Of a stretch of 64,000 nucleotides of DNA, positions 1 to 7,889 are shown piece by piece. Source of the DNA: Sulfobacillus acidophilus DSM 10332 (GTDB taxonomy: Bacteria > Bacillota > Sulfobacillia > Sulfobacillales > Sulfobacillaceae); contig CP003179.1 of assembly GCA_000237975.1 (NCBI GenBank), positions 806,001 through 870,000 on the forward strand, written 5' to 3'. The notes below the pieces were generated by a model that saw nothing but the letters and a program-made list of their open reading frames with translations, was not told the DNA's origin and ran no database searches. The translations under genes were made by a program, and so were the position numbers. Position 1 is the first letter of the stretch, and every line of letters begins with the position of its first letter.

Positions 1-2
1 TG

Positions 3-1835
3 ATTCCTCCACCGGTCGGTTGGCCTCTGTCGGGCCTTTCGGAGTCGGCGTTTTTGGAATTGGCCAATGTGGTCTTTACGGCGTTTCTGAACGTTGTGGC
101 CGACATGTTGCGGGAGTCCTGGCCCGTAACGCCGCCCCGGCTTTTGGATCGAGGGGAGCGCGACCGGTGGCTTCAGGCGGCCCGGATGCACGGTGCGGCC
201 TTGACGGTGGAAGCGAGCTGGACGGTTGACGGGGAACCGGGGAATGCGCTTCTTTTGTTGAGCGATCACGCCTCCAAAGCCGTAACACCCCCAGATATCT
301 CCTCATCCGACGCCTCGTGGGACTGGGTCAATCCCGAACAATGGAACCAGGTACTGGATACCGGGGTTTGGTACCCTGTCGTAATCCGCTGGGCGCATCG
401 CTGGGCAAACCGGTTTAATGACGGGCACTGGCCGCAAGTGGTGGTGCAAACGCTTCCGGTTACCGTGGCGAGCTTGTGGCGCCTCGTGAACGAACAAGAG
501 GCCGAGGTGCTGGCGGCCAAAGGTTACCGACTCATGCCGGGTAATCGGGTGGCGATTGCCGATCCCCGGCACAATCTGGTAGCGGCGGCCTATCATGGAC
601 GCGTGCCGGTGGCCTATCCCAATGACCAGGTCTTTCCGTTGATGCGGCATCTTACCGAGGCGAGCCGTGTCCTCGCGATTCCGCTGGTCACCCCCGACGG
701 AGTCGCCGGGGTGCTCACCGTAGGTGAGATTGATCCGCGCCAGTGGTCGGAAGGGTTGGTTCAGGTCATCCAGGAATTTGCCCCGTTGTTGGCGCAAGCT
801 TTGGTGCAACATGTCCGGGTGGTGGAATTGGAACGCCATGCGGCTCTTTTTCGGTGGATGAATCGAGTCGTCGGGACGGTGTGGGATCCGGCGACCGGGT
901 ATCGGGTAAGACACGGAGATGTCGAAGCTCCGCCGGGAATTCTACGGCCTTGGCGCAAGGAGTGGCCGCGGTTGGCCGGGATTCAAGGGGGATTATGGGT
1001 TTTTTGGGATGAAGACCGTGAGCGGTGGCGGATTATTGACGCGTGGGGTCCTTGGACCTTCCGCACCTCCGAACTCTACACCGAGTGGTGGCCCCGGCTC
1101 CGGCGATGGTTATTAAGCGGCGATCCGGACTGTCAAACGCGCGGTTGGCGCATGCCCCCTCATCCGGCCGCGGTGGGGGATATGCCCGTGTTTTGGTACC
1201 CCATTCGGGAAGGGGAGCACGTGATTGGGGGCGGCGTGCTGTGGATTCCCGAGCCGACGGCGGGGGCAGGGGGCGTGTTGGATTCGCTATTGGACGTCGT
1301 CGGCATGGCGTTGGTCGCGATGCGTCGACAGCGCCAACTGACGCGGCAATCCTTACGCGATCCGCTGACGGATGCGTTGAATCGGCGGGGTCTGGAACGG
1401 GTGATGGACGACTTGCTATCGGCCGAACCGCCGCGCACGCTTCTGTTTTGTTTGGTCGATCTGGATAAATTTAAACCGGTGAACGATACCTGGGGGCATG
1501 CCGTGGGGGATCGGCTGTTGGCGGACTGGGCTCGTTTCGCGCGTCAATCGCTGCGGGCGGCCGACTGGGTGGCACGGATGGGAGGCGACGAATTTGTCGT
1601 ATTGTTCGTCGATGCCATTTGGTCCCCGGCGGTCAAAACCCGACTCGCCCGCTTAGTCGAAGAGGGACCGCTCACGCGCTATGGGGCTAGTGCGACGGTG
1701 GGGGTGGTGGAAATGCCGCGGGAAGCCCGGACCTTCGGGGATGCCTATCGCTTGGCGGATCAGCGGCTTTATTACGGAAAACAGCAAGGCCGAGGCCGCA
1801 TTATCGGCCCCGGCCAGCCTCTTGGCGAAGAATGA
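3..1835 (+). CDS. GAF-GGDEF diguanylate cyclase, 5' end outside window
   Basis: Makes the second messenger cyclic di-GMP from two GTP. The frame is open to the left edge of the window and still reads like protein there, so the true start is probably upstream; a TTG at 54 is only the first start-like codon. A GAF-like sensor region lies roughly in the middle third of the first half. The C-terminal GGDEF domain starts at about residue 436 (counted from 54) with DPLTDALNRRG. The active-site GGDEF is intact at about 510-514, and an RAAD inhibitory I-site stands five residues before it at 501-504. Both catalysis and product feedback are therefore expected. No transmembrane segment is obvious. The gene ends 2 bp from the convergent MFS gene. 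Confidence 0.9.
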   Translation: MPPPVGWPLSGLSESAFLELANVVFTAFLNVVADMLRESWPVTPPRLLDRGERDRWLQAARMHGAALTVEASWTVDGEPGNALLLLSDHASKAVTPPDISSSDASWDWVNPEQWNQVLDTGVWYPVVIRWAHRWANRFNDGHWPQVVVQTLPVTVASLWRLVNEQEAEVLAAKGYRLMPGNRVAIADPRHNLVAAAYHGRVPVAYPNDQVFPLMRHLTEASRVLAIPLVTPDGVAGVLTVGEIDPRQWSEGLVQVIQEFAPLLAQALVQHVRVVELERHAALFRWMNRVVGTVWDPATGYRVRHGDVEAPPGILRPWRKEWPRLAGIQGGLWVFWDEDRERWRIIDAWGPWTFRTSELYTEWWPRLRRWLLSGDPDCQTRGWRMPPHPAAVGDMPVFWYPIREGEHVIGGGVLWIPEPTAGAGGVLDSLLDVVGMALVAMRRQRQLTRQSLRDPLTDALNRRGLERVMDDLLSAEPPRTLLFCLVDLDKFKPVNDTWGHAVGDRLLADWARFARQSLRAADWVARMGGDEFVVLFVDAIWSPAVKTRLARLVEEGPLTRYGASATVGVVEMPREARTFGDAYRLADQRLYYGKQQGRGRIIGPGQPLGEE

Positions 1836-1837
1836 GG

Positions 1838-3148
1838 CTACTCTAAAGACGCGTGGTCAATCGAGACGCCGCGGCCGGTTTCGTGGCCTTTAACGTACCA
1901 GACCAAAGCCCCCGACAGACCAATCGCCCATATGAACATGTTAAACAGCATCGTGTGGGTGAGCGAAAAGTTTTGGGTGATATAAATCGTCACAATGTAG
2001 AGCCCAATCGAGATGAAACGAACCAGTGCGGTATACGTCCCGCGATGGCGGGTAGGCCAGACCTCCCCTTTTAAGGTGTCCTCCGTGAGATATCCGATAT
2101 TGGTGAAGAGGTTCAAGATGACCAGGAGAACCCAAAAGAGTGCCAAGTTTTTCGCCCAGCTGCCGACCGTGAAATAGATGACCACGGTGGACAAAAACGT
2201 GCCGGCATAGCCGATCAACAACAACATCTTTCGGCTCCAACGATCCGCCCAGAATCCGAAAAATCCCGAGATGAAGCCAACAAGGGTGGCAATGAACACA
2301 ATTAACGCGGCATCGTTTTTAAAGTAATACGGGCCGAGCACATAGGTCATCAAACCGAAACCGGCCGAACCGGCAAACGAAATCGTCAGGGTCGTATACC
2401 AGCGGACCGCCATGCTGACGCGGGGCGTCTGGCTGGAGGCGGCGGAGCTTTCATGAGCGCCTTCCGCTAAGCGAAGGCGTACGGGCCCCTCTTCCGGGCC
2501 ATAATATTTTAGCGCCTCCGCTTCGGCCCGTTCCCGGTCGCCTTTTCGAATCAGCCAGCGTAAGGATTCGGGCGTGTTGACTCGCGCAAACAGGAGGACA
2601 ATCAACACGATTAAAAGGGCGACGCCCACCGTCGCTTTCTGAAACGCAACGGAGGAGTTGAACGAGCGCGTCAAGAGGGCCAGGGCTCCCAGAATGACAC
2701 CGCCCAGGTTGATGAAGTTCAAAGCCAGCATGATGGTTTTGCTACGGTGCTGACGCGGCATAATTTCGTGGGACGCGACCATGATCGTATTCATTTCCCC
2801 GCCGGAGGCGAACAGCAAGAGGGCGAGAAAGATTAAGAGAGTGGTATAGGTGTGGCTGAAGAAGATAAGCCCTAATCCACCGATGCCATAAAGGGCCATG
2901 GTGAGATAGAACGTGTTTTTGCGACCCACCCGATCCGAGACGGGTCCTGCCACCATAATGCCGATAATGAGCCACAAAGGAGCCCAGGCCAACAGAAGGG
3001 ACGTCAAGGATTTGGGCATATTGCTGACCCATCCGTTGGCAATAGGCGCCATGGAAAAAATATAATTTTCCAGTAAAAAGCCTAACGCGAACGCCCAGAA
3101 CGACCATGAGTCGGCGCGCGTCCACCGTTCCTGGACCGTCGAGTTCAT
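1838..3148 (-). CDS. MFS transporter (sugar/organic-acid porter type)
   Basis: A 436-residue, 12-helix major facilitator superfamily permease. The loop 2-3 signature is clear (GPVSDRVGRKNTF near residue 68), and a matching cytoplasmic motif (FWADRWSRKMLLL) lies after the seventh helix, as expected for two six-helix halves. The overall look is that of metabolite:H+ symporters, but the substrate cannot be read from sequence. The ATG is preceded by AAAGGAGGGGG at good spacing. The gene stands alone with its own promoter-like element, and its 3' end nearly abuts the convergent cyclase gene. Confidence 0.88.
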   Translation of the reverse strand: MNSTVQERWTRADSWSFWAFALGFLLENYIFSMAPIANGWVSNMPKSLTSLLLAWAPLWLIIGIMVAGPVSDRVGRKNTFYLTMALYGIGGLGLIFFSHTYTTLLIFLALLLFASGGEMNTIMVASHEIMPRQHRSKTIMLALNFINLGGVILGALALLTRSFNSSVAFQKATVGVALLIVLIVLLFARVNTPESLRWLIRKGDRERAEAEALKYYGPEEGPVRLRLAEGAHESSAASSQTPRVSMAVRWYTTLTISFAGSAGFGLMTYVLGPYYFKNDAALIVFIATLVGFISGFFGFWADRWSRKMLLLIGYAGTFLSTVVIYFTVGSWAKNLALFWVLLVILNLFTNIGYLTEDTLKGEVWPTRHRGTYTALVRFISIGLYIVTIYITQNFSLTHTMLFNMFIWAIGLSGALVWYVKGHETGRGVSIDHASLE

Positions 3149-3189
3149 AGAAATCCCCCTCCTTTGCTAGGATGTCAGACGTCTAATTA

Positions 3190-3219
3190 ATTATAAGGCG
3201 GACAATTCGTGCGATACAA
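3190..3219 (-). promoter_or_regulatory. Sigma-A type promoter for the MFS gene
   Basis: Reading the minus strand, a TTGTAT -35 box (3214-3219) is followed after 18 bp by a perfect TATAAT -10 box (3190-3195). It lies about 40 bp upstream of the MFS start at 3148. Confidence 0.55.
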
Positions 3220-3316
3220 TGCTTTTTTATGCAACATGTTTAACCGGCAGGAAATCGGGGTTGTCGGTGCGAATGTATGGTCACGACTTATATTCTTTGT
3301 ATCCAAGGAGACGGTG

Positions 3317-5356
3317 ATGAAAGAACCACAAGCGCCCCAACATCCGGTCGTCTTGCGCCGGCATGGAGATGAGCGGGTTGACGAATATTATTGGCTGCGC
3401 GAGCGAGATAACCCCGCGGTTTTACAATATCTTGAGGAAGAAAATGCCTATTTTCGGGATCAAATGGAACCCTTGGCTTCGCTGGTGGATAGCCTTTATC
3501 AGGACTTGGTTCACCGCATTCCGGCCGCGGACCAAGAAGTCCCGGTCCGGCGAGGTCCGTATTTTTATTATCGGAAAATGATGCCCGGGCAACAATATCC
3601 GATCTGGTGCCGTCGCCGGGCGGAACGCCGGGAGGCATTGCCGACGGCTCCGGAAGAGGTGCTGTTGGATGTCAACCAACTTGCAAAGGGGCACCCTTAT
3701 TTTGCCGTGATGGGGGTTCGCATGAGTCCGGATCACACGCGTCTCGTCTACCTCGAGAACCGGGACGGCACGGATCGGTGTACTCTCAAGGGGAAAACCT
3801 TGACGACCGGTGAGCCGCTCCCGCTTCATTTGGAGAACGTATACTTGACCTCCAGTGTGGAATGGGACGCGTCGGGACACTACCTTTTTTATCTTACGGT
3901 CGATGCTACCCAGCGGCCCTTTCAATTATGGCGCCATTCTGTGGGAATGGAGACGGCCGATACCTTAATCTACGAAGAAACGGACCCGACATTTTCGTTG
4001 AGGCTCCGGAAATCGCAAGACGGCCACTATTTATTTTTAGCTTCCGAAAACAAAACCCACGACGAAATTCGCTATCTAAGCGCCCAGGATCCCTTAGGGG
4101 ATTGGCAAATCTTCATTCCTCGCAGCGAACACGTTCAATATGTGTTGGAGCATTGGCAGGGCCAATGGGTCTGGCTCACGAATCACGAGGCGCCAAATTT
4201 TCGGCTGATGCGGGGTGACGGCCCCGATCATGCTGACCCCCTCGTACCCTATGAGCCGTCCAAAACCTTCGAACGCCTTTTTCCTTTTGCGGATGCCCTC
4301 GTCATTCAAGGACGCGAAGAGGGGCTGACCCAAGTCTGGATATACCGGGAGGGTGAGTTCCGTCGATTAGCCTGGCATGAGGATCTTTACACCGTGAAAG
4401 TCGTGATTGGGCAGGACTACGATGCCCAGTCGGTCTTAATCGAATACGAATCGTTTCTGACGCCGCGCAAAGTCTATCATGTCCCGCTTTCGGGCGGACC
4501 GCCGGTCATGATTCATGAGGCACCGTGGCCGACCGGTTATGACCCGACCTTCTACCGACAAGAACGGCAATGGGTTACGGCCGCCGATGGCACCCGGATC
4601 CCGGTATCATTGGTCTATCGGGCCGATCGGCTGGTGAGGCCGGCACCGCTCTGGCTTTACGGGTACGGATCGTACGGCATTTCGATCGATCCCGCATTTG
4701 AACCGTCCCGATTGGTGTTGCTCGATCGAGGCATCCTTTTTGCGGTGGCCCATGTGCGCGGAGGCGGCGAAATGGGGCGAAGCTGGTATGAGCACGGCAA
4801 ATTTCTGGAAAAAGCCCATACGTTTGATGACTTCATCGCGGTGGCGAAGGCGTTCATCGAACGGGGCGACACGACGCCCGATCGGCTGGCGGCCCAAGGT
4901 CGCAGTGCCGGAGGACTTCTCATGGGAGCGGTGGCTAATCGGGCTCCCGAGCTCTTTCGAGTCATATCGGCCGGGGTTCCGTTTGTGGATGTGGTGACCA
5001 CCATGCTGGATCCCTCGATCCCGTTGACGACGTTAGAGTGGGATGAATGGGGAGATCCACGGCAGCCGGAATATTACTTTTACATGAAGTCTTATAGCCC
5101 CTATGACAATGTGACCGCGCAGGCGTATCCCCATTTGTTTGTCTATGCCGGGCTGAATGACCCGCGCGTGGGTTATTGGGAACCGGCCAAGTGGGTCAGC
5201 CGCCTACGGCGATTGAAAACGGACGACCATGTGGTGGTATTACGGACGCATATGGGAGCCGGGCATGGCGGGTCTTCGGGACGCTATGATCATCTGCGGG
5301 AAACGGCCGAGGAATACGCCTTTATGCTCCATCATCTAGGTGTGGACGAGACCTGA
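3317..5356 (+). CDS. ptrB: Oligopeptidase B (prolyl oligopeptidase family S9A)
   Basis: A cytoplasmic serine peptidase of about 679 residues that should cut short peptides after basic residues. The N-terminal half is the beta-propeller gate; the C-terminal half is the alpha/beta hydrolase domain. The triad is visible: Ser530 in GRSAGG, Asp615 in GLNDPRVGYWEP, and His650 in GAGHGG. The ATG at 3317 was chosen over an upstream in-frame start at 3209 because AAGGAG sits seven bases before it and homology (HPVVLRRHGDERVDEYYWLR) begins just after it. The length fits the family. It appears monocistronic. Confidence 0.93.
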   Translation: MKEPQAPQHPVVLRRHGDERVDEYYWLRERDNPAVLQYLEEENAYFRDQMEPLASLVDSLYQDLVHRIPAADQEVPVRRGPYFYYRKMMPGQQYPIWCRRRAERREALPTAPEEVLLDVNQLAKGHPYFAVMGVRMSPDHTRLVYLENRDGTDRCTLKGKTLTTGEPLPLHLENVYLTSSVEWDASGHYLFYLTVDATQRPFQLWRHSVGMETADTLIYEETDPTFSLRLRKSQDGHYLFLASENKTHDEIRYLSAQDPLGDWQIFIPRSEHVQYVLEHWQGQWVWLTNHEAPNFRLMRGDGPDHADPLVPYEPSKTFERLFPFADALVIQGREEGLTQVWIYREGEFRRLAWHEDLYTVKVVIGQDYDAQSVLIEYESFLTPRKVYHVPLSGGPPVMIHEAPWPTGYDPTFYRQERQWVTAADGTRIPVSLVYRADRLVRPAPLWLYGYGSYGISIDPAFEPSRLVLLDRGILFAVAHVRGGGEMGRSWYEHGKFLEKAHTFDDFIAVAKAFIERGDTTPDRLAAQGRSAGGLLMGAVANRAPELFRVISAGVPFVDVVTTMLDPSIPLTTLEWDEWGDPRQPEYYFYMKSYSPYDNVTAQAYPHLFVYAGLNDPRVGYWEPAKWVSRLRRLKTDDHVVVLRTHMGAGHGGSSGRYDHLRETAEEYAFMLHHLGVDET

Positions 5357-5357
5357 G

Positions 5358-5383
5358 GGAGGATCGCCCCAATGCGATCCTCC
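5358..5383. terminator. Bidirectional hairpin between convergent genes
   Basis: A perfect 10-bp inverted repeat (GGAGGATCGC / GCGATCCTCC) with a 6-base loop lies directly after the oligopeptidase stop and before the convergent DsrE-like gene. There is no strong T-run, so termination efficiency is uncertain. Confidence 0.55.
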
Positions 5384-5394
5384 GTGTGGATTCT

Positions 5395-5733
5395 TTACAC
5401 CCCGACAATTTGATACCCGGCTTCAACCAAGCGAATCAGGGCTTCGCCGGCGGGTTCCATGTGAATGCCGTGTGCGGTTATGGTGGTGGTGACCCCGTAT
5501 TGATCCGCGTTAAATGGACAGGCCGCCATGGGGACCTGTTCTTGCCCTAAGGTTTTGAGGGCTTCGAGCAGCGGGCCGTCGGCCCGTCCGGCGAGTTCAA
5601 CCCCGGGCCCAAAAAAGTAAACTTGGACGTCTTGTCCCCGATTAGCTTTTAAACGACCGGCAAGTACGAGATTACTCAACGCTTTGTCGGCCAACGCAGG
5701 ACCGGCAGTGATCCAAAATGCCACTTTTGCCAT
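5395..5733 (-). CDS. DsrE/DsrF-like sulfur-relay family protein
   Basis: A 112-residue soluble protein with the DsrE/F fold pattern: MAKVAFWITAGP at the start, a central VQVYFFGPGVEL strand, and MAACPFNADQYGV, in which the Cys sits where family members often carry a reactive sulfur-binding thiol. Relatives carry persulfide sulfur in sulfur oxidation or tRNA thiolation, but many are uncharacterised. The ATG at 5733 was chosen because AAAGGAGGTACC precedes it; the frame extends ten codons further upstream without a ribosome site. It has its own promoter. A sulfur-trafficking role would suit a sulfur-oxidising host, but that is inference. Confidence 0.72.
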   Translation of the reverse strand: MAKVAFWITAGPALADKALSNLVLAGRLKANRGQDVQVYFFGPGVELAGRADGPLLEALKTLGQEQVPMAACPFNADQYGVTTTITAHGIHMEPAGEALIRLVEAGYQIVGV

Positions 5734-5771
5734 GGGGTACCTCCTTTTATTGGAAAATCTCACCGCCTATT

Positions 5772-5800
5772 ACTATACATTAGTTAGTATTGATGTGCAA
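5772..5800 (-). promoter_or_regulatory. Promoter for the DsrE-like gene
   Basis: On the minus strand, TTGCAC (5795-5800), a 17-bp spacer, then TATAGT (5772-5777), about 40 bp before the start codon. Confidence 0.55.
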
Positions 5801-5878
5801 TGAGACCGACTGGGAAGCACGGGCGAAATGGTGGTACACTAGAAGCAATATTCTGGGACAGGGTGTGTGGGGAAACCA

Positions 5879-6850
5879 ATGCGGCAGAGTGATCGACTTT
5901 TGCGTGGTCTTGCGGCTCTCGGAACCCTGGGGATGTTTTTGGTCAATATGGTCGGCTTTCTCGATACGCAGACCAATTCGGCCATGGGGTGCGGGCCGGA
6001 TTGGCCGTTATGTAACGGGGCGGTGATTCCGCGATTCGGTAACGTCCATGTGTTGATTGAGTTTTTGCATCGGGCGATTGTGGGTGGTTTTTCGCTATTG
6101 ACCGTCATAGTGGTGGTTTGGGCTTGGCGGCGATATCGATCGTCGCGACCGGTCAAGCTCTTTGGCGCATTGGCGGTCGGTTTTATCGTCATTCAATCGC
6201 TTTTAGGGGCGGCCGCGGTGCTGTGGGTCAACCCGACATGGGTGCTCGCGCTTCATCTCGGATTTGGGATGCTGAGCATGATTGGGATGGAACTCTTGAC
6301 GGTGATGCTATGGTGGGATCCGATTGAAGGCAAGCATATTCCTGTCGGTCAATCGGCGTCTCAATTGGCAGGTTGGTTCTCGTTCATATGGGTCTACACC
6401 TTTATCGCGATTTATTGGGGATCTTATGTGGCTTTCCGGGGGGCCGGGGCCGCGTGCCCGGGTTGGCCTCTGTGTGGTCTTAACGGGTGGAGCTTGCCGA
6501 CGACCGGTTTTGAATGGTTGGATGCGATTCATCGACTGTTTGCCCTCGGCTTGGCCATCTTGACGGTCTGGGTACTGGTTCGGTTATGGCGCATTCGCGA
6601 TCGTGACCGTGCGACCATGTGGGGTGCCTGGTTGATGGCGGTGTTTGTGGCCACCCAAATTCTCACCGGGGCCAATCTCGTATGGAGCCACATTCGCACG
6701 AACCCCTATCTCCTCCATGTGGGGAACCTGATGGTTCTCTTTGGTATCGAAAGTTATCTCACGTTGGTGACGTGGCCGGATCCGAAGGTCCAAACGGACT
6801 CGCAGGGAGATGAAAGGCCCGTACCGGAAGGCCTTTCGGCTCATCGATAA
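5879..6850 (+). CDS. ctaA: Heme A synthase (CtaA/COX15 family)
   Basis: An integral membrane enzyme that oxidises heme O to heme A for aa3-type terminal oxidases. About 323 residues with eight predicted helices in two similar halves. Each half has a conserved extracellular loop with a cysteine pair: SAMGCGPDWPLCNG in the first and ACPGWPLCG in the second. Heme-ligand histidines follow in both halves (for example LIEFLHRAIVGG and LDAIHRLFALG). Start choice: ATG at 5879 after GGGGAAA; a GTG at 5867 would add four residues. It ends at a strong terminator just ahead of the cytochrome b operon, so its product probably serves the same respiratory chain. No ctaB lies in the window. Confidence 0.92.
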   Translation: MRQSDRLLRGLAALGTLGMFLVNMVGFLDTQTNSAMGCGPDWPLCNGAVIPRFGNVHVLIEFLHRAIVGGFSLLTVIVVVWAWRRYRSSRPVKLFGALAVGFIVIQSLLGAAAVLWVNPTWVLALHLGFGMLSMIGMELLTVMLWWDPIEGKHIPVGQSASQLAGWFSFIWVYTFIAIYWGSYVAFRGAGAACPGWPLCGLNGWSLPTTGFEWLDAIHRLFALGLAILTVWVLVRLWRIRDRDRATMWGAWLMAVFVATQILTGANLVWSHIRTNPYLLHVGNLMVLFGIESYLTLVTWPDPKVQTDSQGDERPVPEGLSAHR

Positions 6851-6852
6851 AC

Positions 6853-6876
6853 CCCGGGTGAGGAACCCGGGTTTTT
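6853..6876 (+). terminator. Rho-independent terminator of ctaA
   Basis: CCCGGGT, 5-base loop, ACCCGGG, then five T residues, immediately after the ctaA stop codon. Confidence 0.85.
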
Positions 6877-6981
6877 CCTTTGTTTTTCGCATATGGTGAC
6901 CGAAGTGTGGCACACTAACGTCCAAGGCTTGCCAGTAATTACCGTGCCCTAGTCCTTTTGGACCGATCACGTGGGCCGAAT

Positions 6982-7000
6982 GGCCCTCTCCAAGAGGGCC
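6982..7000. other. Hairpin in the leader of the cytochrome b operon
   Basis: A perfect 8-bp stem (GGCCCTCT / AGAGGGCC, loop CCA) sits in the roughly 245-bp gene-free leader between the ctaA terminator and the first gene of the cytochrome b operon. No T-run follows, so it is not a classical terminator. A weak promoter candidate (TTGTTC at 7033, TATAGA at 7054, 15-bp spacer) lies downstream. No known riboswitch class was recognised here. Confidence 0.35.
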
Positions 7001-7121
7001 CATTGGATTGGAGAAATGCGGCAGATCGTCGATTGTTCCGGTATCCCGGTCCATATAGACTAAGCTCACGAGAGGAAAGCCTCCAAGGAATGGTGAGTCC
7101 CGAAAAAGGAGGGAATACCCG

Positions 7122-7214
7122 ATGACTGCAGCAACTGGGAATTATATTGTTGAAATCCTGTTTTTGCTCACGTTTATCGTCGGCCTTCTGTGGCCCGCCC
7201 GGCGTCATCACTAA
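7122..7214 (+). CDS. 30-residue single-helix membrane peptide heading the cytochrome b operon
   Basis: A very short gene: ATG at 7122, stop TAA at 7212-7214, with an excellent AAAAAGGAGGG ribosome site (7104-7113). The peptide has a short polar start (MTAATGNY), one hydrophobic segment of about 17 residues (IVEILFLLTFIVGLLWP) and a basic tail ARRHH. This is the layout of small accessory subunits of respiratory or photosynthetic complexes, such as the small Pet subunits of b6f or CydX of bd oxidase; no homology to any of them is claimed. It is followed after 57 bp by the cytochrome b gene with a similar ribosome site, so cotranscription is likely. Confidence 0.72.
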   Translation: MTAATGNYIVEILFLLTFIVGLLWPARRHH

Positions 7215-7271
7215 ACGGATTGTTCCCGACGGCGGAGGCGCTTTTCTCGGTGGAAAAGGAGGGTGAGTCAA

Positions 7272-7886
7272 ATGGCCAACTGGACGGAAGCATCCAAGCG
7301 GCACTTTAGCCGGGTCATGTCGGCAGAAACCTGGCTCCCCAGCGAAATGCCGGAATATGCTCAAGGCTTTATGTACATGCTGGGGTCGCTGACGGCATCA
7401 AGTTTTGTGGTGTTGATTATTTCAGGGTTAATCTTGGCGGCCAACGGGCCCGACACCTGGTCCTATAACGGGGCCATGCGGTTTGTGGCGGCGACCCACT
7501 TCTGGGCCGTGCAGGCGTTCTTCTTCTTCATGATGCTCCACTTGTGGCGGGTCTTCTTTACCGGGGCGTGGCGAGGCGGTCGCGGCATGACTTGGCTCTT
7601 GGGAGCTATCGCTTTCATTTTGGCGATTCCCACCGCGTTTACCGGCTTTCTGATTAACGGGGACCTGTACTCTCAGTGGAACGCGGTACAAGCTAAAGAC
7701 GGGTTGAACGCGTTAGGTCTTGGATGGGTGAATCTGACCAATGCCGGCCAAATGTTCGGGATGCACGTCGCGGTGTTGCCGCTGTTATTAACGCTGGTCA
7801 TTGGCGCGCACATTACCCGGGTTCGTTTGCTCAGTGTGGTGCCGCCGTACCCGGATAAAAATGCCGGCCAAAAGGAGGGGGCGTAA
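7272..7886 (+). CDS. b6-type cytochrome b (N-terminal quinol-oxidising half)
   Basis: A 204-residue, four-helix di-heme membrane protein expected to oxidise menaquinol. Two histidine pairs for the two b hemes are visible: His76/His90 in helix B (13 residues between) and His165/His180 in helix D (14 between). The 14-residue spacing in helix D is the b6 hallmark, as opposed to bc1. The protein stops after helix D, so it is the split b6 form. Start ATG at 7272 follows AAAGGAGGG at good spacing. It lies three bases upstream of the next gene, so translation is probably coupled. No Rieske or cytochrome c gene is present in the operon. Confidence 0.88.
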   Translation: MANWTEASKRHFSRVMSAETWLPSEMPEYAQGFMYMLGSLTASSFVVLIISGLILAANGPDTWSYNGAMRFVAATHFWAVQAFFFFMMLHLWRVFFTGAWRGGRGMTWLLGAIAFILAIPTAFTGFLINGDLYSQWNAVQAKDGLNALGLGWVNLTNAGQMFGMHVAVLPLLLTLVIGAHITRVRLLSVVPPYPDKNAGQKEGA

Positions 7887-7889
7887 GCC

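Noticed and set aside
303-914. 203-codon minus-strand frame inside the GAF-GGDEF gene
   Set aside because: Antisense shadow of a clearly coding gene, no ribosome site, odd composition.
6584-7069. Long minus-strand frame (161 codons) across the end of ctaA and the leader of the cytochrome b operon, with a GGAGG upstream of a GTG start
   Set aside because: Its second half lies antisense to ctaA and reads through the ctaA terminator; no domain is recognised. The His/Gly-rich first half is most likely a by-product of the GC-rich leader.
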